Origin: SURF-55 sp040755195
GTDB lineage: Bacteria > Bacillota > Desulfotomaculia > Desulfotomaculales > Ammonificaceae
Assembly: GCA_040755195.1 (NCBI GenBank)
Contig: JBFMBL010000005.1
Coordinates: 22,862 to 86,861, forward strand
Direction of reading: 5' to 3'
DNA: 64,000 nt
The notes under the pieces are model-generated. The model did no database searches, was not told the DNA's origin, and saw nothing but the letters and a program-made list of their open reading frames with translations. The position numbers were made by a program, and so were the translations under genes. The stretch's first letter is position 1, and each line of letters opens with the position of its first letter. Positions 28,101-37,600 of the stretch are shown here, piece after piece.

Positions 28101-28118
28101 ATAGTGGACACCATCGAG

Positions 28119-28145
28119 GGCGGCTAAGAGAAATGCCGCCTTTTT
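28119..28145 (+). terminator. Integrase terminator stranded at the left prophage end
   Basis: GGCGGC (28119-28124), a 10-base loop starting with the TAA stop (28125-28127), GCCGCC (28135-28140), then TTTTT. It functions only in the plus direction. In the circular phage it lies directly after attP and the integrase frame, so it would terminate int. In the prophage it is 34 kb from the int gene. Confidence 0.8.
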
Positions 28146-28176
28146 GTTCTTATTCTAAGGTTACCGCTGGGAGGTG

Positions 28177-28434
28177 TCAATCAACCGGCTGCTTAAGATT
28201 CTTTTTCATTCCTGCATACCCCAGGCTGGCCGCCACACCCAGCGCCGCCCCGCGCGCGATTGTCGCCGTCGCTGCAGGGCAGACTGCGTATCCGATCGAC
28301 AACGCAACCCCGACCGCGATCGCCGAAATGGGCGCGTACCGCGTGGGCAGCCACCGGGCGCGCTTGCACGCCTCCAGTGTGCCATAGATAACACCGACCG
28401 CTGAGATGCCGTCAACAACGAGATCCGGGTTCAT
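28177..28434 (-). CDS. Putative holin, two hydrophobic segments
   Basis: 85 residues. Two hydrophobic stretches (ISAIAVGVALSIGYAV; ATIARGAALGVAASLGYAG) and a charged C-terminus (KKNLKQP). Its start overlaps the amidase stop (ATGA). Its size, topology and position next to the endolysin suggest a holin or antiholin. It is the last gene of the leftward operon and no minus-strand terminator follows before the comEA fragment. Confidence 0.6.
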   Translation of the reverse strand: MNPDLVVDGISAVGVIYGTLEACKRARWLPTRYAPISAIAVGVALSIGYAVCPAATATIARGAALGVAASLGYAGMKKNLKQPVD

Positions 28435-29033
28435 TCTACACGCACCGTCCTTCCCTTCTCATCCCAAGAAACCTGATACGTCAGGGCGGCGAATAGGTCC
28501 CGTACCGGCGCGTATACCCGCCCGTTGATGAGCCGAACATCGACGTCAATGGGCTTCCCTTTGATTATTAACCGCACCTTGTCGTCTTCCTTTCTGGATA
28601 CAGCCTCGGTAAACTTATCCCAGGGGAAGGCATCGCCCGGACAACTTGTGGACTGCAAGTCCCTGTGGCGCGCCAGCTTTGCCTTGGGGTAACGCATGAG
28701 CAGGTCACGCACCAGTTTAACCGCCGCGCTTAACTGCGCTTCCGGTGGGACGTACTTTGTAAAGTCGCCGCCCAGCGCTACGCCCAGGCTGTGATCGTTG
28801 TGTCCTATCACGTGCGCCCCCTGCATATGCTCCGGCCGGCCGCGTTCGATATCGCCGTTCCGCCGTACAACATAATGATACCCCACCCCGGCCCACCCGC
28901 GGTTTTTGTGCCACTGGTCGACCATTTCGACGGGCACGTCTGCGTTGGCCGTATGGTGAACAACGATATAGTCAACTAATTTTAGCGGCTGCAGCTTCGC
29001 GTACTGTTCGGGACTCCATTTAAATTCTCGCAT
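28431..29033 (-). CDS. Endolysin: N-acetylmuramoyl-L-alanine amidase
   Basis: 200 residues. The amidase_2/PGRP fold is shown by DYIVVHHTAN (zinc-ligand His), GYHYVVRRNGDIERGRP, HVIGHNDHSLGVALGGDF and HRDLQSTSCPGDAFPW (second His and Cys ligands). Residues from about 150 on (VRLIIKGKPIDVDVRLINGRVYAPVRDLFAALTYQVSWDEK) form a copper amine oxidase N-like module, the same type as in the host rhodanese protein at 24363, probably serving as a wall-binding domain. No signal peptide, so export needs the adjacent holin. Confidence 0.9.
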   Translation of the reverse strand: MREFKWSPEQYAKLQPLKLVDYIVVHHTANADVPVEMVDQWHKNRGWAGVGYHYVVRRNGDIERGRPEHMQGAHVIGHNDHSLGVALGGDFTKYVPPEAQLSAAVKLVRDLLMRYPKAKLARHRDLQSTSCPGDAFPWDKFTEAVSRKEDDKVRLIIKGKPIDVDVRLINGRVYAPVRDLFAALTYQVSWDEKGRTVRVE

Positions 29034-29045
29034 AGCTCCTCCTTT

Positions 29046-29243
29046 CTAAAACTTCAACCCGGCAAGTAACCCAGACAAACCGCATAACACTCCAATTACG
29101 ACTGTGCACCACACCGGGGGACGGTTTGTTAACCTGTCGATCGCTTGCCATACGCGTTCGAAATCTTCCCTGTTTTCCCCCGCGTGTTTGTCGTAATCCT
29201 TCCGAAGTCCATCGACCTTAACCTCAACCGCTTCGAGACTCAA
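29046..29243 (-). CDS. XhlA/BhlA-like small membrane lysis protein
   Basis: 65 residues: an N-terminal charged, coiled-coil-like half (EVKVDGLRKDYDKHAGENRED) and one C-terminal transmembrane segment (VWCTVVIGVLCGLSGLLAG). This layout matches haemolysin XhlA-type holin partners. A TTG start overlaps the TGA stop of the preceding large gene. Confidence 0.65.
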   Translation of the reverse strand: MSLEAVEVKVDGLRKDYDKHAGENREDFERVWQAIDRLTNRPPVWCTVVIGVLCGLSGLLAGLKF

Positions 29244-32200
29244 TACAGCCGCCCCCTCTTCTTAATTTCGCGGATGCCCGGGACCTCGACACCTTGGGCT
29301 TCCAACCGCCGACGGATCGCCTGCAATTGCTCGTAATACTCCCGCTCACGCTGCGCGGCTACCTTTTCGCGGTCAACCGCCATCGGCGATAACCCGGCCA
29401 GGCGCCACCAGTCCCGCCCCTCCCGCGGCCGGCCTCCCTGCGGCGAAAGCAGGTTGATAATACCCCGCAACGGCGGGACCTGCCCGGCCAGGTAGCGCCC
29501 AAGTTCCCCAACGTCCTGCCTGGTGTCCGCCGGGACCTGGTCGTAAAAGACCTGCTGCGGGTAGGCAAATAGCTGCCGGTTTGTGGCCAGTTCCACCGGA
29601 ATCTTTGCCGCCGGCGTCATCATGCTCATGACGTTTTGCAGAGTGCCGCTTAGATTACCGCGTACCGAACCCTGTGACAGGTTCAGGAGGTTTATGTCCT
29701 GCGGCGGCAGTGACGGGTTAAAGTACGTTTCTGCCTGCCCCTGCTTACCGATCCGGAGCGGCAACATCTCTTGAAACCAGGGCGGTTGCTGCTCCCACGT
29801 CGGCTGATCCTCGCCCGTGGCGGCCGCAAACGCCGCCTGAATGTCTTCCGCCTTTGCAGCCTTGCCCGGACGCTTTATTAAATACTCGAGCTGCAGGGGG
29901 ATGTTTTTGCGCTGCCACGTGTAAAAGGGGATGATCCGCTTCATCACGTTTTTCTCGAAGTCGGTAAGGTCAAAGTAATCGAACAAGAACTTCTTCACCG
30001 ATACGGCAGCCGCATCCGGATCCCCGGTTTCGTTCAACTTAGCCAAAAAGTGTGCAATCTTTGCGTTGTCTTCAATACTGATTCCAACCGCTCGGCCCAA
30101 ACGCGCCGGCGCAAACTCCGCCTTCCACGGCTTCAGCGACACACTGCCTTGCCCGATTGCTTCCCTGATCGCCGCATAACCGCGGTGACCGAGCTCCGCC
30201 CCAGCGAACGTGGTACCGACCACCCCGCGCTCCTCCATTATGCGCCAGAGCGTTTCCCGGTCCAACTGCCCGATCTTTGTGTCTATGATTGCGTTCGGGT
30301 CCCGCTGCACCTGTGCGGCCAGCGCATACCACCGGGGGTCCTTGATGTCCGCAAGCCAGTTGTTCCAGAAGTTACCCGTGGCGTTCCGGATATGGTATCC
30401 CGGCCGCACAACCGTGGCTAAGCCACGCCAGACCGACAGCGCGCCGTCGTAAGCGCGGAGTAAGGCGCGCATGTCTTCGTCACCGAAAAACGTCTGCGAC
30501 ATGCGGTTAAGACTGCTTGCCATATCCCGGGGGAACACCGCCATGAAAGGGACGTCAAACTCCGGCATGGGCGCGTCCTGCCCCAGTTTAGCTTTTAACT
30601 GTTCACGTGTGATCTGTGCGTTCTGGACCTCCAATATGTCGTTAGAATTTATTTCACGTAAAATAACCTTGCCTGTAGCCGGATCGTGCGCCACACGGTA
30701 AGCCCCGAATCCTTCCGGTACCGGCACCCGGCCCAGCATGTCCGGCGTCACCGGAACGCCCCACTTAGAAAGCGCCCCCTCTGCGAACAAATAAGCCTGC
30801 CGCGCCTGGATCGACCGAACGCCGCGAACGCCGACGGCAAGGGCCGCGTCCTCAGTGAAGAATTCCTTACCGAGAACGTCGTTTATCTCTTTGACCGTCG
30901 CCTTGATTTCCCGCTCGTTGGCGTGCGGGTTAAACAAAACTGCTGTCGCCTTTAATCGCTCCTGCGGGTCCCGGCTCGCCAATCCGGCAATCCTCTGTTT
31001 CGAAAAACCGAAGTGCTCAGCAAGCTTGCCCAGGTCCTCCTCGGTCAGCCGGACTTCGGGATTTCTGATATGCGGCGCGTACTGTTCGATGGTCTTCGGC
31101 AGCAGTCCGAGTTTGCGCTCGGTGGTCCCGATCGTGCGCATCAGCTTGCGCAGGGTTTCAACCACCGGCAGCAGGTGCTCGTCGCCTTTGACGTACTGCT
31201 CTAACGCCCGGGTATTCAATTCCTCTAGCTGCCGTTGTAAAACCTGGTATTCCGGCACGTTGCTTTCCAAGTACCGGCGCGCCTCGTGAATATGCTCGTT
31301 GACGTTCAGCGCCTTCCGGGCCCCCTTAGACGCCACATCAGACCCACCGCCGGCCAACGCCTGAATGAGATCGTTGGCACTCATGCCCAACTCGTCTGCC
31401 ATTTCGTCGAGGGGCAAACCCTTTTTGCTGCTAACCAGCCGACGCACATTTTGCGGCACGCTTTCCAGAAACTCGGTAGCGAACGCCTGCCCCTTCTGAA
31501 TCCGGATTCCACCGCGCTGGCGGATATTGTCGACCAGGTTAGGCGTGGCGAACAGGGTGTCCCTTTGGTACCGTGCCAAATCGCGCGCCAGGCTTTCCTC
31601 CATCTGCCGCGCCTGGGCGGTAAGCCCCTGTAGCCTTTGCGCGCCTTCCGGCGAAAGTCCCGTTGTGTGACGGAACTGCTCAACATCCTCCAGGATATTA
31701 AGGACCTTGCGGCGGTCCTCCGGCCCGATCCCCCCAACCACAGTTTCGATACCTTGCAGGTACCTGCCGGTCTCTTGCTGAGCGATCCCGCGCCGGCGGG
31801 CGTGTTCGGCCAAAATCTCCCGCGCCATCCGCACCGGGTTATTTACGTCGATTGCTTTTGTCTCCGGTACCAGGACCTTCCCAACCTTGGCTTTCTTCTG
31901 CGCCGCGGCCAACTTCTGCCGCATGGACCTGGTCACGCGCTCCAAGTCCTCCGCACTTTTCACCGCGCCGGAGCCAAGCATAGCGGCATAATCCGCCGCG
32001 ATTTTGCTGACCACTTCCTCGGGCAAGTCGGACTCAACCGCACCCTTCCGGAGTGCGGCCAACTCGTTGGCGTGAGCAGTAACAGCCGCCGCCATCTTCT
32101 TCGTTGCCGCCTCGGCTGCCTTCTTGGTCGAGAACAGCCGTCCCAGCGCCTCACCCAGCCCGGCGACGGCTTCGCCGGGCGCACTCTTCGCCAGCGCCTG

Positions 32201-32914
32201 CGCCGGACCGGTGCCGGCCAGTGCCTTGAACGGCGCGGTCAGAGTAGCGCCGGGAATCACCGTCTGCCCGGCGATCTTCAGTCCGCCCAGGTCCGGCGGT
32301 TTTCTCGCCGCTTCACGCGACGCCCGGGCACGGTTCATCATTGCTTTAGCGGAAACCTGCTTAATATTCGTCCCTTCGGCAAGGCCGAGGTCTTTTAGGA
32401 CCGGATGGGTCGCTTCGCTGATTATCGGGACCGGCCCTTCGCGGGAGATAGTCCTTAGCACATCGGAAAGTTTAGACTGCTTGCCGAGAGACTTCCCGGC
32501 CTGTACCGCCCGCTCGACCAGCCGCGCCTTTTCGCCGGCTTCGACGCCCAATTTCCCGAACTTGGCCGCGCCCTTTACCGCCGGACCGGCGGTACCGAAA
32601 GATACCAGGTTCAGAGGGTCAAGGAGCGCATCCAGCGTGAAACCGATAGTCGCGGCCGGACCGCCGCCCCACCCGATATCCCGGAGGATGCTGGAGAAAT
32701 GCGTCTTTTGTTTGACACCCTGGACCGGGCCGATGCCTTTTACCGTCCCTGCCACGGCCTCGCCGGGCGCGGCCAGCACGTCAAGGACACGTGTCAGCAA
32801 CCCCGGCGACTGTTTCTTTGGCGCAGGCACATCAGCCCCGACGAAACTCAGCCGTTTTTGCAGGTTCGGTATGCGATTGTCCGTCCCCGCGCTGCTGTTG
32901 TAATGTATCCCCAT
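29240..32914 (-). CDS. Large internal-virion-type protein
   Basis: About 1,224 residues from ATG 32914 (GAGAGG upstream). Mostly alpha-helical with long coiled-coil-like and alanine-rich stretches. Near residues 980-1030 the sequence DYFDLTDFEKNVMKRIIPFYTWQRKN resembles a domain seen in large polyvalent phage proteins (LPD38-like, from memory). Very large helical proteins in this position of short-tailed phages are often ejected with the DNA. No catalytic motif was recognised. It lies between another helical virion protein and the lysis genes. Confidence 0.6.
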   Translation of the reverse strand: MGIHYNSSAGTDNRIPNLQKRLSFVGADVPAPKKQSPGLLTRVLDVLAAPGEAVAGTVKGIGPVQGVKQKTHFSSILRDIGWGGGPAATIGFTLDALLDPLNLVSFGTAGPAVKGAAKFGKLGVEAGEKARLVERAVQAGKSLGKQSKLSDVLRTISREGPVPIISEATHPVLKDLGLAEGTNIKQVSAKAMMNRARASREAARKPPDLGGLKIAGQTVIPGATLTAPFKALAGTGPAQALAKSAPGEAVAGLGEALGRLFSTKKAAEAATKKMAAAVTAHANELAALRKGAVESDLPEEVVSKIAADYAAMLGSGAVKSAEDLERVTRSMRQKLAAAQKKAKVGKVLVPETKAIDVNNPVRMAREILAEHARRRGIAQQETGRYLQGIETVVGGIGPEDRRKVLNILEDVEQFRHTTGLSPEGAQRLQGLTAQARQMEESLARDLARYQRDTLFATPNLVDNIRQRGGIRIQKGQAFATEFLESVPQNVRRLVSSKKGLPLDEMADELGMSANDLIQALAGGGSDVASKGARKALNVNEHIHEARRYLESNVPEYQVLQRQLEELNTRALEQYVKGDEHLLPVVETLRKLMRTIGTTERKLGLLPKTIEQYAPHIRNPEVRLTEEDLGKLAEHFGFSKQRIAGLASRDPQERLKATAVLFNPHANEREIKATVKEINDVLGKEFFTEDAALAVGVRGVRSIQARQAYLFAEGALSKWGVPVTPDMLGRVPVPEGFGAYRVAHDPATGKVILREINSNDILEVQNAQITREQLKAKLGQDAPMPEFDVPFMAVFPRDMASSLNRMSQTFFGDEDMRALLRAYDGALSVWRGLATVVRPGYHIRNATGNFWNNWLADIKDPRWYALAAQVQRDPNAIIDTKIGQLDRETLWRIMEERGVVGTTFAGAELGHRGYAAIREAIGQGSVSLKPWKAEFAPARLGRAVGISIEDNAKIAHFLAKLNETGDPDAAAVSVKKFLFDYFDLTDFEKNVMKRIIPFYTWQRKNIPLQLEYLIKRPGKAAKAEDIQAAFAAATGEDQPTWEQQPPWFQEMLPLRIGKQGQAETYFNPSLPPQDINLLNLSQGSVRGNLSGTLQNVMSMMTPAAKIPVELATNRQLFAYPQQVFYDQVPADTRQDVGELGRYLAGQVPPLRGIINLLSPQGGRPREGRDWWRLAGLSPMAVDREKVAAQREREYYEQLQAIRRRLEAQGVEVPGIREIKKRGRLY

Positions 32915-32918
32915 GATT

Positions 32919-34604
32919 TTACCTCTCAAAAGGTAAGGGTATACTGCTTAGGTTGCCGCCCGGGCCAAACACCGAACCGCTTACGGACCCGCCCCCGGTT
33001 TGTCCGAATAATGCCTGCAACCAGTCGCTAAGCCCCCCGCCCGATCCCGGAGAACCAGCCGGATGCATTGCATTCCAGACTTCGTTTACAACGTCTTTTA
33101 GTGCGCGGGCTTCGCTTTCAGTGTAAAGCCCCGCCCGGAGATCGTTCTCTATTTGGTGGAACGCACTCGAATGAGTCAACTTGCCGCTTTCGAGGTCAGC
33201 GATAAGCCCCGCTTTGTCCTCCGCCAGTGCTTGCGCCCGCTCACTCTCTTCCTTCGCCAGGTTCTTGCCGATCTGGTACTGCTGCCAGGCGGTCAACCCG
33301 CCCCGGCTGCCACCGCGCCCGCCCGCCAGGCGCGCCCGGATGGACGCCTCCTGGTACGGCGTCATGCCCGCCTCGTAGGGCAGGCGCGCGTTCGCCGTCG
33401 CGTACTCGTAAGGCAGCATCTCCGCAGGCGTCGCGCCCATCGTCCACGGCAGAAGCATCTTTTCCCAGTTAAACGCCAGATCCATCAGGTTTTTTGCCGC
33501 ATCCGCCGCACTTTTCCGCCGTTCGTTCTCGGCTTCGATCGCTGCTTTACTAAGGTCGGAAATTCTGTTGCGTTCGTTTTGCCAGGCCGTCATCTGCTGC
33601 TGCCACTGCTGCATAGCCAGGTTTGCCCGGTCCCGCTGCACTTGGTAGAGGTCGATAGCGATTTGCTGCGCTCGTGCTTGGTCATTTGCTCGTATAGCTT
33701 CAGCCAACTGTGCCTTCTTCGCCGCCGCTTCGAGGTTCAACTGTTCGATGCTCTGCGCTTGCTCCTGGGTCAGCCCCATCTCTCCGCCTTCCCGGAGGCC
33801 TCCGAAGAGCTGGCCCTTCATGTTCAGTTCCAGCGGCAGACGTTCGCGCCGTTTCGCTATCGCCTGCATAATGGACATCCGGGAAAGCGCCGTCTGCGGG
33901 TCGATCTCACCAGCCGCCCGGCGCATGGCCTCCTCGTAAGACATACCCTGTATATCCGGGTACTGAAGGTCAAACTGCGGCATCTCCGGCTGCGGCGGCA
34001 TCTCGAAGTTCATCATTTGTTCCGGCGTCTGCTGCTTGCCCATCCCCAGGATCGTACCGAGGTAGTTAAGGTACTCCGGCCTTGTGTATGCCTTGCCGCC
34101 ATAGATGCCCGTGAAAGGCATAGAGATGTTGCCGTACTCGGTCTTAAAATACGGCGTCTTTGTCGCTTCGTCCCAGCCGAGAAGATTCCCGTACCCCTGC
34201 TTCTCAGCCCACTCGCGGATACCCACAGTGCCGGCCGCCGGGAAATACTGCGGGTTGGCTTTCTGGAAGGCCGCCGCCTGCGCCGCGTTGGTAAGGCTCT
34301 GCCCCGTGCGCTGTTTCTCCAAGATTGCCGCCGCGTACTTCGCCGGGTCCCCGCCGAAGGCGTTTTTAATGATATCCTGGTACGTCACCGGACGCGGGGC
34401 CGCCGGAGCGCTATACCCCCCCCCTCCGCCGGAATAGGCACCGGGAGATATCGCGTTAAAACTTTGCAAAAAATTCTGGCTCAAACCGCTCCCGCCTTGC
34501 GCAGCCTGCGCCGCCTGGTGCGCCGCCTGGTCCGACGCGCCGGCGTTTAAGGCATTTGCATAGGCCAGAGCGTACCCGGAAAGACCCTGTGTGTTTACCG
34601 CCAT
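32919..34604 (-). CDS. Putative internal virion protein
   Basis: 561 residues. Alanine/glutamine-rich N-terminus, glycine-rich linker (SPGAYSGGGGGYSAPAAP), a long helical centre (about residues 270-400, rich in Q, A and E) and a glycine-rich C-terminus. No known enzymatic motif. Its position between the tail-appendage gene and the 1,224-residue protein, and its composition, resemble core or pilot proteins of podoviruses. Its function is inferred from order only. The next gene starts within a few bases of its stop. Confidence 0.5.
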   Translation of the reverse strand: MAVNTQGLSGYALAYANALNAGASDQAAHQAAQAAQGGSGLSQNFLQSFNAISPGAYSGGGGGYSAPAAPRPVTYQDIIKNAFGGDPAKYAAAILEKQRTGQSLTNAAQAAAFQKANPQYFPAAGTVGIREWAEKQGYGNLLGWDEATKTPYFKTEYGNISMPFTGIYGGKAYTRPEYLNYLGTILGMGKQQTPEQMMNFEMPPQPEMPQFDLQYPDIQGMSYEEAMRRAAGEIDPQTALSRMSIMQAIAKRRERLPLELNMKGQLFGGLREGGEMGLTQEQAQSIEQLNLEAAAKKAQLAEAIRANDQARAQQIAIDLYQVQRDRANLAMQQWQQQMTAWQNERNRISDLSKAAIEAENERRKSAADAAKNLMDLAFNWEKMLLPWTMGATPAEMLPYEYATANARLPYEAGMTPYQEASIRARLAGGRGGSRGGLTAWQQYQIGKNLAKEESERAQALAEDKAGLIADLESGKLTHSSAFHQIENDLRAGLYTESEARALKDVVNEVWNAMHPAGSPGSGGGLSDWLQALFGQTGGGSVSGSVFGPGGNLSSIPLPFER

Positions 34605-34617
34605 TTAACCCACCTCC

Positions 34618-37600
34618 CTAAGCTTTTACCCCTAAGTCCTCAAACTCCGTCGTGATAGACCGCAAACTTACCGGGTTCGTACTGTCATCAACAACACGGT
34701 ATCCCAACGTTATCCCCGGCGGCAACGGTATCGGGAATTTCCGCGAAGGCTTGGTATTATCGCCGGGCCGCCTTTCACCGCTAAACCCGGCCGCTATCGT
34801 CCCGATGTTGACCGTTGCCTCCCGGTCGTCCACCTTCGGCTTGACCTGCAAACTCGTAGTAACGCTGTCATTTGACACCCGCAGCCGGAACCGCTGAAAC
34901 CGGCATTTGCCCTGATCACCCGCCGGCATCAGATACGGCAGGTCAAGGATCATCTTGATATTTGCCCCGTCGTCATTCGTCCCGGTCAGCATCCGGTACA
35001 CCTTGCCTTCCGTCGGGCTGCCGCAATAAAGTTTGTTGTTTGCTACAGCGAAGCAGGCCGCCGGGATCGTCCACGGCCCTATCCACTGTTTGCTCCGATG
35101 GTCGTAAAGAAAAATGATATTGTTCGCACTTGGCGGCGTCAGTCCCGATTCCATGTACGAAAAAGCTATCATAAACCGGCTATTATAGAAGACCGCCGCC
35201 ATCTGGCTGCGAAGGACTGTACTGTCGAAATACGGCTGCACGTTGCGACTCAGCGGTACCGCCTCAAGGCTCTGCTCTTGCAGGCCGGGCAGCAAAAACC
35301 TTACGCCTGTCCGCGTCGGGAAAACCATTATCTGCCGCAGTTCCGGGTCGGTGCAGAGTGCTATCGCCTCGTGCGCCAGCGCCCCGCCTTTGTCGATATA
35401 CTTGATAATCGTGGTGTCCAGCGTCGGATCGCTGTCGAAGATAAACCCGCTACCTGTCGTTATCGGCGCCACAAAGTCCTCGCCCATGATCACCAGTGCG
35501 TTGTTGAACGCCGCTATCCCCGTGATATTGCCGGAAAACTGCTTGTAAAACCGCTTCCCGGAGATGTTCGGGACGTGCTCCGGGTCTCCGACTAAAGAGT
35601 ACCAGAGCTGGTTCTTGCTTGCATTGCTGACGTAAAACATGTAATTCATAAACTCGAAAACGATGTCCGCATTTGGCGGTACGTTGTAGTAGTCTTTCAT
35701 CGCGTCGGTCAGACTGCCGTCGGCGGTATTGTCAGCGTAAGCCGTTGTGGTATTGTCCGCGATTTCGGTAATGTAGTAGTAAACACTACCCCCAGCTTTC
35801 GTGCGGTAAAGCTTACGCTTCGCCGTCCCGGCCGGGCCGGTTGGGATCGTCCAGTTAATCTGCTGCGCCGAGACAGTCACAGCGCCAGAGGCCACCGAAG
35901 GGTTGGACTCTACGCCGTCCGTATTCACAAACGTTACCTTACCGTAGTAAGTGCCCGTCAGTCCCCCTGCCGCGCCTACGGCCAGCGCGGGCGCCGTGGC
36001 CGGCGGATCAACCCCCGCCTGGCGGATGGTAGTGCCGTCGTAGACCAGCGGGCGCCCGCCGAAAGCGACGTAAACTTTATTCTGGTAGGTTACGAACCTC
36101 ACCCGCGTCCCGGTCGGCAACCCGGTGTAAATCGAAATAGGCGCGCTGAACTCGATGCTGTATGTGTAGGTGTACTTGTCCACGTACAGATTAACCAAAT
36201 CCGTGCCGCTGAGTTTGAATTTAAATTTAATATATCGAGCAAGCGGTAGCCCGCCGCCTGCTGGTATTACCGTCCAAGCCCCGTAGTTGACCCCGTCATT
36301 ACTTGAACTATACTCGCCCGTGATGCTATTGCCCACCGGGATATTGGACGTAATCGCAATCGAAGCACCGTCAGGCGTCATACCCACGTCCACCGCAGGC
36401 ATGATCCATGCGCCTTTGCGCGATGAAGGCAAGGCAATGGAAAATGCTGCGAACGTATTAAAAAGTATCGAATATACCTCCCAGCCCGGACTCACCGCGT
36501 TTGTGCAGATGCTATTGAAAAACGACAGATTAAGTGTCACGCTTTCAGCCGCAGCCACAACTGCATCGTAAAGGTGTATAACGTCAATTGCTCCGTTACA
36601 CTCGTACCCTGCCGATGATTCGCACCCCACCCAAACCTTCTTCGCATCAGTTATTGCAACAGAATTGGCAAGCGTAAATTCTTCGGCATTGCCGCCGTTG
36701 ATACTCACCCAGAGTTTCATCACCCCCGCCGCCTGATCGTCTAACCAAGCAACAAAAACCGTGTCCCCGGCGTTAAAGCTCTTCAGCGAGGAGTACAGAG
36801 TGTATGAGGTGGTCCCGTCGTTTTTGACAAACCGGAATGTATCACCCTTATAGACAGGTGCGCCGCCCGGCGGCGTCCAAGCACTGCGCCACGCGATTTT
36901 GTATCTTTCGGCACCGGCGGTAGTTGTGACCTGTGCCAACGTAACATAGCTGTTGGTGGGATAATTGTGCGCACGATCTGGCCGCCAGATGACGTAACCG
37001 CCCCATTTATTCGGCAGCACGTTGTCGAGTAGGTAGTTTAAACTTTCTGCGGCTCTCTGGGCTTGCGTGGTATCGTCAGCCGCGCCGATAAATGACGTAA
37101 CACCGTAATCCTTCTCATCCTGTACATCGTCAACGTAGAATGTACAATTCGGCGTGTCTGTAGCAAACGCCCGCACCCAGAGCGTCGCAGCCGTGCTTGG
37201 AATCTGAACACTTATCTCTTCAAAGCGGACGAAGCCTTGCGTAGTAGCCGTCAACTGTATCCCGGAGGTGTCGAGAACAACAACGCCTCCGGCATCCTTG
37301 GCGAGCAGGTCAAGGTGTATTGTACCGGCAGTATACGCTGAAACATTGATGTACCCCGAAATACTGACATAATCGCCCGCCGTCCAGCCGGTAAGTTGTT
37401 GGTTTACGCCAATACCCTCGGTCCCCGCTGCAATAATCTTCACAGAACTGCCACCGGAACGCTTAACTGTTGCGTCTTTTGCGATTGATTCACCTACACC
37501 CGGCGTCGCGTTGTACTTCCACGGGGAAGCAGCGTCGTTAATCGCCGTGGCTGAATCAAAAGAGGCGTCTTTGACTATGTTCTGTGTAGCCTTCTCTATC

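Noticed and set aside
31637..32903. Long plus-strand frames opposite the 1,224-residue gene (253 and 259 codons)
   Set aside because: Composition is that of antisense shadows of an Ala/Arg-rich gene; no start signals.
33153..34550. A 465-codon open frame on the plus strand opposite the internal virion gene
   Set aside because: It is a mirror frame of a GC-rich gene. The product is low-complexity, Arg/Leu-rich, without ribosome site or recognisable domain, and the minus-strand gene has proper spacing with neighbours.
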